Positions 22,100 to 33,379 of a DNA stretch of 64,000 bases are shown in pieces. Made by a program: the position numbers and the translations under genes. This DNA is from Hydrangea macrophylla (lineage: Eukaryota > Streptophyta > Magnoliopsida > Cornales > Hydrangeaceae): assembly GCA_033977485.1 (NCBI GenBank), contig CM066994.1, positions 44,851,155 through 44,915,154 on the forward strand, given 5' to 3'. How positions within the stretch are numbered: the stretch's first letter is position 1; every line of letters starts with the position of its first letter. The notes beneath the pieces are model-generated. The model did no database searches. It was not told the origin of the DNA and saw only the letters and a list, made by a program, of their open reading frames with translations.

Positions 22100-23160
22100 G
22101 TACATAAGCACACTAGCACAACGGCAGGAAGACCAAGAAGAAATTGTAACGGAGGATCATCAGATTCTATTCCTGAAGAAATCAATCCTACTGGAATCTT
22201 TGGCGCATTTCTGCAGCGTCTGGACTATATAGGCAACAACCATGGTAATGGAAACGGCAACAACGACAATCACCAAAGACCACCACCTCAGACACGCGAC
22301 AGATTAATGGAAGGATTTAGGGCTTTGCGTCCTGATAGGTTCGACGGCACCGGTGAATCCTGGCGAGCAGAGCAATGGCTAAGGGATATGGATCGTATCT
22401 TCGAATCAATCGAATGCCCCGAGACAGAGAAGCGTCGTCTCGCCACTTTCCAACTCATTTATGCGGCAGCCAATTGGTGGGAAGCCGATAAAGCAACAAT
22501 TGGAGTAGAAGCTTCAAGAAGGATGACATGGACTACCTTCTGGGAAAAGTTTTTGGAGAAGTATTTCCCTGATGATGAAAAGGACCAGAAAGAGAAAGAA
22601 TTCATCGATTTGACACAAGGAAATAGGAGTGTAAGAGAATACACGACACAATTCGAATGCATGTCCCACTTTGCCCCTCACATGATTGACACTCCTCAAA
22701 AGAAGATCGAGAAGTTTCACTGAGGACTCAATCCGCACCTCTGGCATCTAACATTGGGACACTTGAATCAAACTTTCGAAGCTTTGGTCAGGTTGGCGGT
22801 AGGTTTGGAAAGAGATGGCTGCCAAGGCCCAAAGCAAATGGTACACCGACCACCCCTGCCAAGGAACGAACCATGAGGAAGACCTTTGACTCAGTTCCAA
22901 GGAAACAAGCGCCCATGGAATAGCGGCAAGAAACCAGGACCTACACTTCCCCGGGACAAGAACGTAGTACCTCCTGCACCACAAGTATCGACCACTACTA
23001 CCGAGAACAATAGGGATGGATGCTTCAAATGTAGGATCCCCGGACACATGGCTCGAGACTACACAGCCCCCAGGGATAATTATCGAATTAATGTTGTCTG
23101 TTATAATTGTGGCAAGAGGGGACACATGAGCAGAGAATGTAAGGCACCAAAAGGAAACTA
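22100..23160 (+). pseudogene. gag of E4 (capsid and zinc knuckles)
   Basis: The frame is open from about 22100 with no ATG until 22307. The early part, with NPTGIFGAFLQRLDYIG near 22180-22230, suggests translation from a spliced start. The Retrotrans_gag core follows: FDGTGESWRAEQWLRDMDRIFE, then AANWWEADKA, then FLEKYFP and VREYTTQFECMSHFAP. A TGA at 22721-22723 breaks it. Two CCHC knuckles lie at 23021-23062 and 23099-23140; the second (CYNCGKRGHMSREC) is intact, and in the first the last Cys is Tyr (GHMARDY). The protein would coat genomic RNA in particles. Confidence 0.85.
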
Positions 23161-26100
23161 TCATGGGCCTACTACTCAAGGCCAAGCTGGTAAGGCTCAA
23201 CTCAATGCTATCATACCCGAGGCAGCTGGCTATAATGAAAAGAAACAGCAGAACTTGGAAGGTACACTCTCATTATATGCTAGTCGAGTTAAAGTACTTT
23301 TTGATACGGGTGCTATGAATTTGTTTATTTCCTTTGAGATTGTACGACGATTGGGTTTAGTACCCTAAGCACTTGAGGTAGCCCTGAACGCGGTATCACC
23401 TTTGGGAGTGACCGTGAAGCTAGGAAAGGTGTGCAAGGACTGCACTTTGACATTGGAGGATAGGAACCTATATGCAGACTTAATTGTTCTGTTAATGAAG
23501 GAATTCGACGTAATCTTAGGATTTGACTGGCTTGCTAAGTATCATGCGAAGATAGATTGTGCTGGTAGGTCAATTATATTTTTAGTACCTGGAGTTACAC
23601 CCTTCAGTTTTCATTGCAACCCCACTAGTGACGCCTTTCTTACAAGTCGTTTAGCTGCTATGGAAATGACAGGCTCAGATTTGATGATCGCTCAGATTTC
23701 GATAGTCCGAGACTATGAGGATGTCTTTCAGGTTGTTTCTGGATTACCACCAAAGCGCGAGATCGACTTTTGTATTGAGTTAGTACCCAGAACAACACCG
23801 ATATCCAAGGCTCCTTATCGTATGGCCCCAACGGAAATGCTGGAGTTAAAAAAGCAAGTACAAGAGTTAGAAGATCTTGGATTTATTAGACCAAGCACGT
23901 CACCTTAGGGAGCCCCTATATATTTGTTAGAAAGAAGGATGGAAATCTTCGACTCTATATCGACTACAGAGAGTTGAATATGGTTACTATTAAGAACAAG
24001 TACCCGCTTCCCAGGATAGTCGATTTATTCGATCAACTACAAGGAGCGACGATATTTTTGAAGATCGACTTACGATCTGGGTACCATCAGTTACTTATCA
24101 GGCCGGAAGATATACCAAAAACAGCTTTCAGAACAAGATATGGACACTACGAGTTCTTAGTTATGCCTTTTGGATTAACTAATGCCCCGACGGTATTCAT
24201 GGATTTGATGAATCGGGTGTTTAGACACTTCTTGGATTAATTCATCATCATGTTTATCGACGACATCCTTATTTATTCGAAGAATGATGAAGAACACAAG
24301 AAGCATGTAAAGATTGCACTTCAGACACTTAAAGAAAATCGTCTCTATGCTAAGTTCAGTAAGTGTGAGTTTTGGCTGAAAGAAGTCAAATTCTTGGGAT
24401 ATGTAGTCTCACAGAACGGAATTTCAGTGGGCTCAACCAAGACGGATGTAGTTTCTAGTTGGAATAGACCAACCAACGCATCAGAAGTACGAAGTTTCCT
24501 TGGATTGGCTAGATACTACAGGATATTCGTGGAGGGTTTCTCAAGGATCGCGTCTCCTTTAACCGGACTAAAAAAGAAGGATTCAAAGTTTGAGTGGAAG
24601 GACAAGCACGAATGCGCCTTTCAGGAATTAAAGGAGAGGTTGACCTCAGCGCCAGTGCTAGCCACACCCAAGAGTGGTGAACAGTACACTATCTACAGTG
24701 ACGCTTCATATCAAGGACTAGGATGTGTACTTATGCAAAATGGTCAGGTGATCGCTTATGGATCTAGGCAATTAAAGTCACGTGAATTAAACTACCCTAC
24801 ACACGATCTGGAATTGGCTGCAATTGTCTTTGCACTTAAGATTTGGAGGCACTACCTCTACGGAGAGAAGTTTGACCTGTTCTCAGACCACAAAAGCTTG
24901 AAATACCTGTTCTCTCAAAAGGAACTAAACATGACACGAAGCTAGATGGAGCTACTTAAAGACTATGACTTTACTTTGTAGTACCACCCCGGTAAGGCAA
25001 ATGTAGTCACAGATGCTTTGAGCAGGAAACCCCGAAGGTTGATCGCCTCACTTTTAATCAGGGAATGGAAAGCCTTAGAAGCTTTAACGAAATTTGACTT
25101 TCAGACTGCGAGACTAGGTAATGGACGACCTTTTGGAAGTCTTATGGTGCAGCCAACCCTCATTCATCGAATACTCGAAGCCCAAGAGAAGGACGAGGGA
25201 TTGGGGAAATGGTTTGAGAAGGCAAAAGCAAAGGACCTGACTGAATGGAACATTGGAACAGATGGAGGTCTCAGATGTAAGAATAGGTTATGTATACCCG
25301 ACATGGATAATTTGAGGAAAGACATTCTAGATGAAGCACACAAGTCGAGAATGACCATACATCCCGGTGGAACCAAGATGTACAAAGACTTAAAAAGGAA
25401 CTTCTGGTGGGAAGGCATGAAAAGATAAATCGCAGAATATGTAGCAAAATGCCCTACTTGCCAGCAAGGCAAGGCAGAATACCAATGACCTCCAGGATTA
25501 CTACAACCTCTACCAGTCCCAGAATGGAAATGGGAGCATATCACTATGGATTTTGTGGTAGGATTGCCAAGATCCCAGCAGAACCATGATGCCATTTGGG
25601 TAGTTGTTGATCGACTGACCAAATCAGCCCATTTTATTGCATGTAATATGACCTATCCTGTCGAGAAGATGAGTCGACTTTATCTGCAATAGGTTGTGCG
25701 ATTACATGGGGTACCGGTGTCAATAGTATCAGATCGAGATTCGAGATTCACCGCTGGATTTTAGGAGAGTCTTTAGAAAGCGATGGGAACATCTCTGAAG
25801 TCAAGTTCTACATTTCATCCACAAACTGACGGACAAACATAAAGGACAAATCAAGTAATGGAGGACATGCTTTGAGCATGTGTAATCGATTTCGAAAGTT
25901 TGTGGGAAACTCACTTACCGTTGGTTGAGTTTGCCTATAACAACAGTTTTCATTCGAGCATAGGGATGGCACCATTTGAAGCACTATGCGGAAGACCGTA
26001 CTGATCACCTTTGTGTTGGGCTGAAATTGGGGATGGAAAACTGTTGGGACCATACTTAGTCCAGGAGACCAATAAAGGAATCAATACAGTAAAGGAAAGA

Positions 26101-26505
26101 ATGAAGACAGCACAAAGTAGATACAAGAGCTACGCGGATAAACGACGTCAAGACCTAGAATTTGAAGTGGGAGATCATGTTTACCTGAAAGTTTCCCCGG
26201 TCCGAGGTGTGGTAAGGTTTGGACAGAAGAAGGGAAAGCTATCACCATGCTACATTAGACCGTTTGAAATTCTGGATCGCGTAGGAAAAGTAGCACACGA
26301 GATCGACTTCAGAGATATCGAAGTTAACGACAATGCTACATTCATTGAAGGAGCTGTAAAGATTCTGGATCATGGAATCAAGAAGCTGAGAAACAAAGAG
26401 ATTCTGCTGGTAAAGGTTCAGTGGAAACACCACGACGAAAGAGAAGCCTCTTGGGAGCTGGAATCGGAAATGCGAGAGAAATTTCCTTTTCTTTCTAATG
26501 ACTAG
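23161..26505 (+). pseudogene. pol of E4 (protease, RT, RNase H, integrase, chromodomain-like end)
   Basis: Aspartic protease: VLFDTGAMNLFIS at about 23294, with DVILGFDWL at about 23510. RT: IDYREL then [42 protein letters not shown] and catalytic FIDDILIYSK at 24250. RNase H: YSDASYQGLGCVL near 24694 and DHKSLKYLF near 24890. Integrase: HKSRMTIHPG with CPTC zinc binding (25330-25470), core Asp in DFVVGLP near 25549 and SDRDSRF near 25730, then a GPF-like 'RPFEILDRVGKVA' and a chromodomain-like VKVQWKHHDEREASWE near 26410. Stops lie near 23366, 23906, 24238, 24943, 24978, 25426, 25486 and 25690, with a frameshift near 23925. Confidence 0.88.
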
Positions 26506-26551
26506 ATAGTCCAGATTTCAAGGACGAAATCCTGTAATAGGTGATAGAAGA

Positions 26552-29500
26552 TGTAATACCTGTAATTTTCTTTTCTTTAATAATATTAGTTTTTGAATTT
26601 TTTGGCATTCGACTGTCTACCTTTATATTATTTTAATTACATGACAGTATTGACGTGTTATAGTATTAGTAATTAGACTGTAAGCACCGCACTGGCTCGA
26701 TCGTAATAAGACTTAAACTAGTTCCGTACTTGTACCCGGACATTAGAAATAATACCCAGTTGCACGTAAACTGAGAAAGTGGCATGAAACATGAGGTGGA
26801 CCCCACATGGCCGCCACATGGCAGCCCATGCAATACCTCCTCCACATGCCACCCACACCCAAGCCACTTGTCTTGTATAAGGACACTTGTCCATACATGT
26901 GTACACTAGCACATGCATGGAGACACCTATCACTACACCACCTCTATATAAACATGCATATATACTTGCACGATACTTTTTGATCATCTATAATTTGCAT
27001 ATAGAGTTAGAGAGAGCAAGGAGATGAAATCCATGGTGAGATAAAAGAAGTTAGAAGGAGAAGAACAAGGAGCTTTCACCATTGAAGCTTGTGTTCAAGC
27101 TTCCTAAGCTCAAATCCAAAGCCCAAGCTTAATTTCAAGATTTAATGAGTATTCTAACTCACTTTAGAACCTATATAGTATCTAGTAATGTTTAGCAATT
27201 GTTTGATGTTGTATTTTGAGGTTCTATGCAATATGTAAGACAAAATTTCAAATCTGGGAAGCTGAAACTCCCAGCAAAATGTTGTTTAGTAAAATGAACA
27301 TTTTGAGCAGTTCAAAAATGGGAATGAGGCTAGGTTTTTTTTTGTGGAGACGCTAACTTATATATCTACAAATAACTCTTCTATACCCTGGTCTGAAAAT
27401 GATTCCTTCATAGGTGAAATGCACATACAACGCAGTACTATAAATCTGGGACCGAGCAGTCTGAAAATATAGAAATGTCTAAGTAAAATAAATATTTTGA
27501 GTAGTTCAAATATGTAATTGAAGCTAGATTTTGTTGTACATGAAGAGAATCCAATTATATACAATGTTCTAGTTTTGAGTTTGATCTACAAATCAATTTA
27601 TCATGCCCAAATAAATCATATCAATTCAGTCGATACAGTAAAATTAATTCCTAGAAGATTGTACAACTACTTGCATGATGTGTTTATTGATGATGCTTGT
27701 TCTCCGATACCTGTGTGGTTATGAATATCTTGTGCTATGGTAGTGCTATCGAGTAGATGAGTATATTAAGGGTCTGTGTAGGTTTGTTAGTTATATAGAC
27801 ATAATAATAAACCCATGCATGTATTTTACAAGTATAACCAAGATGATGCTTTGAAATCTTAACATAAGCTTGACTTAGTTGTACATAGACTCATGCTTGG
27901 ATATATATATATATATGGAGTATCTACACTACTGTAGACATGTTATACTACTCATAGGAGTATATAATTTGCGTACCCTGAGCTTAAATGATTGTACATT
28001 GCATAAAAATAGAGGATTTGAGAATCTTGCGCCAAAAACCGATTTATGGGAGAAACCGGTTTCTAAGAAGTTTTTCCGAGAAAAGTTTCCTTCAGGAACT
28101 ATTAAAGCCATAAGCTGAACGATGACGTTAATTCTGACTTCATGGGTATATTATGACATAAAACAGAACAACAGACGTAGGAACGCAACCTTTTATGTGT
28201 AAATGAAAGTAATTAACAAACTAAACTACGGAACGAGTGACGCGAATGCGGTCTAGGATACGTATGGACTAGTTGTACTTGATCAGGAGCAGCGTATATC
28301 AAGGATAAGTGTTGGATAGGTAAACCAGGCCATGGGGGCTGGGAGGGTAAGAAAAGGGATGTGTTGTTGAGTTGTGAAGTGGTGACTCTTGAGTATTCTT
28401 TCGGTTCTTCGTGACGAAAGGGATACGCGTAACGCTTTCGGTTCTTCGTAACGAAGCGGTGATTCTTTGAGTAAAGACTCCTTTCAGTTCTTCGTGAGGA
28501 AATGGATGTTCTTGTACTCCGTAATGCTTTCGGTTCTTCGTGACGAAGCTGTAATTCTTTGAGTCAAGACTCCTTTCGGTTCTTCGTGAGGAAATGGATA
28601 TTCTTGTACTCCGTAATGCTTTCGGTTCTTCGTGACGAAGCGGTGATTCTTTGAGTAAAGACTCCTTTCGGTTCTTCGTGCGGAAATGGATCTTCTTGTA
28701 CTCCGTAACGCTTTCGATTCTTCGTGACGAAGCGGTGATTCTTTGAGTGAAGACTCCTTTCGATTCTTCGTGATGAAATGGATGTTCTTGCCTCCTTAAC
28801 ACTTCGGTTCTTTGTGACGAAGTGGTTGATGAAAGATGTTTTGGTTGATGATTGGTTAATGAAAGATGGTTTGGTTAGCAAGAGATACTTTGGGTTTGTA
28901 AATGACGTCGGATGTTAGAAATGAATGGTAGTGGCATTAAGAACATCTAGATGGGTCTCCTAAATTGTTTGTATTCCTATCGAATACGAAGTCGAGTACG
29001 CTAATAGTTATAATTCGACGGAGAGAATGTAAAGATCCTAAAAGACATGTTGAAAGGTAGTAAATGTATTCTTATTGTGTTTTACTATATACGTTCCATT
29101 TGATTTAGCTTACTCACTCAGCTTTCATAAGCTGACGACGTTCATGTCGCTGGACATTCCCATGTCCAGCTTATCCAGGTGAGGAGTACCCAGGTTATGA
29201 AGCTATGCAAGAAGGAAACATTGAAGAAGATTACACTGAAGATGACTATGGTTATGCTAGTTAGAGAGAAGACTAGCAGTTTTCCTATGTAAATGTTTTT
29301 TATTATAACCAGAAGACTTAGCATTTATTTCGTAATAGTTTTGTAAGGCCAAGAGCCATAAGACTCTGATGTGTTTATAATGATGTATTAACTAGCTAAG
29401 TACTTCGACTTCTCTTTAATTGTAATATATTCCAGTAAGTAAATGATGGTGTTATCCTTTTATTATATCGTTTAGTTATTATTATTTGGTCACCGACAAT

Positions 29501-29587
29501 TCGGCACTACAACCAGTCACGCGCCTCAGGGTCCAAGATGAAAATTTCAAAATTTTTTCCATATTTTAGGTACGCCGGGGCGTGACA
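26552..29587 (+). repeat. 3' LTR of E4
   Basis: 3036 bp, preceded by 'GATAGAAGA'. TATA box TATATAAA at 26945-26952, a single 191-bp unit (27250-27441) plus partial, and the four-unit 92-bp minisatellite with starts at 28430, 28522, 28614, 28706 and 28797. It ends GGGGCGTGACA, followed by the TSD AGAAG. Confidence 0.9.
28430..28830 (+). repeat. 92-bp minisatellite in the E4 3' LTR
   Basis: The same unit and copy number as at 20481-20880, with starts 91-92 bp apart. The palindrome CTTCGTGACGAAG is retained in most units. Minus-strand frames at 28299-28802 and 28564-28881 follow the repeat and are not genes. Confidence 0.9.
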
Positions 29588-29980
29588 AGAAGGCAGGTTC
29601 TGAGGCCGAGTGGCATAGGAACCTCTTGGCGGATGTCCATTTATGGATAAAACCAGTTCCATCTGTGTTGCTACATTTTGATTGACAGTCTACATTAGCT
29701 CGAGCAAGAGACTATAATGGAAAAAAGCAGGCACATTCGCCTAAGACATAACATTATAAAGCAACTGCTGAAGATGGGACTATATCCTTAAACTTTGTGA
29801 GGCCAGATATGAATTAGCATATATACGCTCTGACCAAACAACATAGGGGGAAGCTAGTGGCTAATACATCAAGGGGAATGGGACTTATGTCCAGAACAAT
29901 GGTCCACAGTGGTGGAAACCCAACCGACATGAGTGGAAATCCCACAAAGTAGGTTGATATAGGTAATAACAAACTACGGA
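29588..29980 (+). pseudogene. Old copia element: RNase H, second part
   Basis: Continues the domain cut by E4: AGSEAEWHRNLLADVHLW, then LLHFD, a YNGKK segment, and 'NTSRGMGLMS' about 90 codons later. This is the usual 'AEWLRN.L.DIPLW...HCDSQAAI...YNGKSRHI...ADPLTK...SRGMGLKP' end of Ty1/copia pol. At least three stops are present. A polypurine tract and LTR follow further right, at 59700-59732, after the G insertion. Confidence 0.8.
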
Positions 29981-29983
29981 TTA

Positions 29984-30251
29984 ACTTAGTGAGACACTAT
30001 CATTTATTTACAACGTATAGTCCAATCCTATGGTGTAAATAGCGTAATTTTCAACGTGTGAAGATGAGTTTAATACTCTGAATGAATCCATAGCCTTTAA
30101 TGGGTGGTGTGTATAATTGTAGTACACACTTAGTGAGACACTATCATTTATTTACAACTTATAGTCCAATCCTATGGTATAAATATTGTAACCTACAATG
30201 TGTGAGGTTAAGTTTAATACTCTTAATGAATCCATAGTCCTTAATGGGTGG
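29984..30251 (+). repeat. 144-bp tandem duplication in the copia 3' non-coding region
   Basis: Unit 1 is 29984-30127. Unit 2 starts at 30128 (both ACTTAGTGAGACACTATC) and is cut at 30251 by the insertion of G. Its last bases resume at 59324 (TGTGTAGTTATAGTACACACTT), matching the end of unit 1 (30104-30130). Unit 1 therefore preserves an unoccupied version of the G insertion site. Confidence 0.85.
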
Positions 30252-31833
30252 TGACACGACTTCAAAATTGTGCTCTCTTGTGCAACCCAAGTGTAGGTTA
30301 TTGCGCAAATAATATTGGATAAGTCCATGTCGAACCCAAGGGAAGGAATAGGGAGAATATATATATATACATTAAGTTACAACCTAAAGAAAAAGAAAAG
30401 ATCAATATAGGAGTGGAGGTGTGCTAACAAATACTAATTAATTAAATTAAACTAAATAATAAACTAAAGCATAAAGAAACATAATAAAATTAAACAGATA
30501 AATTAAAAGTGTTGGAAATACGTGAATCCACATTGATCCTAACCATCTACCATGCATACTTATTAACGTTCTATGGAGTTCATTCCTTTTCAGCATTCCA
30601 TATTTTTCTGGAGATAAAGAATCAATAGCCCTTACATGACCTGGGCTATATCATCACAAGTGATTTAAAATACTTAGAAGAAAATTTAAAACAATGGTTG
30701 AGACTCCCACCGTCAATGGTGTTAGCATTCAAGGTGGTTTGCAAAGTCATTAAAGAAAATGACCTTAAGGCTTAAGTTCTAAAAACTGTTGTGACAAACT
30801 AAACTTACAGGAACAATTTGATGACAGATTTCTAAAACAGAAAGTCTTGGAATACTTAAAAAATCATCTAAGGAATTAACAAGTTCGATCAATCGATACG
30901 TTTCGATCCATCGAACTGCATCATCCTTCAATCGACCAAAATGTCTTCGATCGCTTGACTGTGGCACGGTTTCAATCGATCGAAATATCTTCGATCAATC
31001 GAACACATGCTTTCTATAGAATGCATGACAGAGGCAGTGAATCAACATTCCATCAACTTCTAAACTACGAAAACATGATAAAACTAATACAGAAATAATT
31101 AACTAGAGAAATCATAACATACAAACTAATAAACAATTAAATAAAGATAAAGGAAAAGAAAAACCTGGAAATAATATGAAATTAACTTGTAATAAACTTG
31201 AATTTTGAAGTCTTGATTATAGAAATTGAAAGGAAGGAGAAGAATTACATACACTAACCTAATATACCCTAAAACTAACCCTAAAATAGCTATTTTTCAT
31301 GTTCTGGAGCACCTTCTTCGTGTCTGCTATCATAACAGCTTATTTACAGGGTTTCTGCAGACTGTTCGCAACTTTCTAGTAAATTTCATCTTCAATCGAT
31401 CGAACTTATTTGATCGATTGAAAGTTCTTCAATCACTTGAACTTTTCTGCTTTTGACAACTATGCGCACCGATAGGAGAATGGCCATACCTCTTCATTCA
31501 GACCTCGGATGGACCTTCGGTTTGCGGCCACGTGACCATAATTCACAGATCTACATTTTGTATTTCTTGGAGAATCTTCCAAATCTGAGGTCTTTACTGT
31601 AAAAAAAATGGCATTTTCTTAGCTGCTTCTGTTGTTCTCTCTACCATAACTACTTTTTATGCAACAACTACTTTCATGACCTGTAAAAAAAGTGTAAAAA
31701 CACATGTTTGAGTCTCAACATCATAGAAGTCACTTAATCATTGATATGCACCTAAATCTAGGGACTTGGGGATAAAAGTATGCATAAAAGACCATATAAT
31801 GTGCTATAAATATGTAGTTTTCACCTCTAATCA
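30252..31833 (-). repeat. 3' LTR of G
   Basis: 1582 bp, aligning throughout with 57713-59323. It holds two clusters of TTCGATCGAA/CAATCGATTG-type palindromes (30886-31004, 31388-31442), which bracket the promoter region; here the TATA is degraded (TGTAAATAAG, about 31338-31347). Confidence 0.9.
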
Positions 31834-33379
31834 CCCCCCCCCCCCCCCCCAACTAGCTTGTTGCTAGTCCCTAGCAATGAAGCGAACTACAGCAATGTTT
31901 ATTTGAACTCTAAAACTTGAAAACAAAATAAAGTAAATATCCTAATTCAATTTTGTAGGAATCGCAATTGCATTTAGCATATGCAACAAACCTTTAAACC
32001 CCTAGGTCCTCCTTGTAGATGAGTGTTGTCTCGTACGGATTTGCAATGAATCTACCCACAAAATTCATGTTTATGGTAATGGTTCTAGTTTTAATGTTTT
32101 CAAGGAATTTTTTTTCTCATTTACAAATGTGGTTAAGCTCAACAATGTAATGAAACTCTCTAGTTTTCCATAGACATGCAACACACACATCATAGTTAAT
32201 CTACTATCAAAGTCATTAGAATTTTCTATATCTATTAATCATCAAGTGTGTGTGTGTGTGTGTGTGAATGGATAACCAAAATACAAAACTTTAATTTCAA
32301 AGCTCTCATAACCTAAGATGCTATCAAGACGTTCAATTTGACTCAACTCTCACCGAGATTACACTCTCAAGATGAAATCACTCCGAATTAGGTGTAATAA
32401 TTATCACTCATAACATGGAATCTATAAAGAGTAAATAGAATGGAATCTAATGCTTCTCATATCTAAATTAAAAAAATGGACATTTTAGCGCATAAAGTCT
32501 CATGAAAAGGATACCTTTCACTAGGAGAGCGAGATACCATGGAGAACTCTCTCATTACCTTAACTTCAAATCCAATTTACTTAAAATCACCAGGACTTTG
32601 AAAAAGTGGTGTTCGATTGAGAAGAAAGGGGCTCGTGATATTCAGTTGGGTTAAAGGATGTGATTGGAATATCTACTACAACTTTTCAAACTTCCCCACA
32701 TCCAACCTATCTCTCTTTTTTTATTTAATTTTTTTCCACTCTTCTTTTATTTTTATTTTTTTCTTTTGGAACCATTGGCATTTTTTTCTTTTTTTTTTCT
32801 TCGTCAACTTTTCCTTATTCACACTAACACTTTCTTGTAAACACAACACATCCCAATCACTCCTAGGTAGAGAAAAGAAGGTCAAACTCATAATTTGGAG
32901 TTAGGCATATATTCTAGGATTGTAACGATAAGGTAATTTTGATAACGCTCAAAGGGTGAAATCAAGGAACAGAATAGAGGTAGGCCAAGGTTGCATTATG
33001 CATGTAATGTCAAAAGATGGCCTAAATCATCTTCTAAGTTAATAGGATTATTCATTTCAGTAAATTCATGAGCTCTAGATTTGATAAATCTTGAACGTTC
33101 TCTTCTAGTGATCAGTCAAAATGAATAAAATTGAGACTTTCAACGAATTAAAACACTTTTCACAAAATAAGAGTAATTTTATAAAACCCTCAAGAAAAAA
33201 GAATGGTTCAAAAGTTCACTTGGGTTATTAGTCTCCACTACAGCCTGTTTGGCTACTAATTAATATTTGTGGTTTGTGACCGGGCATGCCAGGACCTTGT
33301 ACGGTAGGCCCAAATGTATAACCAAACTATCCCTATAGTTGTAGGCCCGCTAATCAAGCACTGTTGGGATGTAGGAATG
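31834..33379. other. Non-coding 3' internal region of G
   Basis: It starts with a run of about 17 C (a poly-G polypurine tract on the element's strand) and then 'AACTAGCTTGTTGCTAGTCCC', seen on the minus strand as GGGACTAGCAACAAGC, a typical stretch before the LTR of plant LARDs. It also holds a (TG)n run near 32247 and a T-rich stretch at 32700-32810. The frame at 32617-32904 is low complexity and not convincing as a gene. Confidence 0.6.

Larger units (their letters stand above)
18332..29587 (+). mobile_element. Complete Ty3/gypsy chromovirus E4 (Tekay/Del-like)
   Basis: The 11,256-bp unit has LTRs at 18332-21633 and 26552-29587 and a perfect TSD AGAAG at 18327-18331 and 29588-29592. LTR termini are TGTAATACC and GGGGCATGACA/GGGGCGTGACA. 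PBS, gag, protease, RT, RNase H, integrase and a chromodomain-like tail occur in gypsy order on the plus strand. Frames are broken by about a dozen stops, one frameshift near 23925 and a small integrase deletion, so it is no longer autonomous. The very long LTRs with internal tandem repeats fit the Tekay/Del group. It interrupts a copia RNase H domain. Confidence 0.92.

Noticed and set aside
28430..28830. Regular palindromic repeat resembling a CRISPR array
   Set aside because: Units are contiguous 92-bp tandem copies without unique spacers, inside a plant LTR and duplicated in the other LTR.
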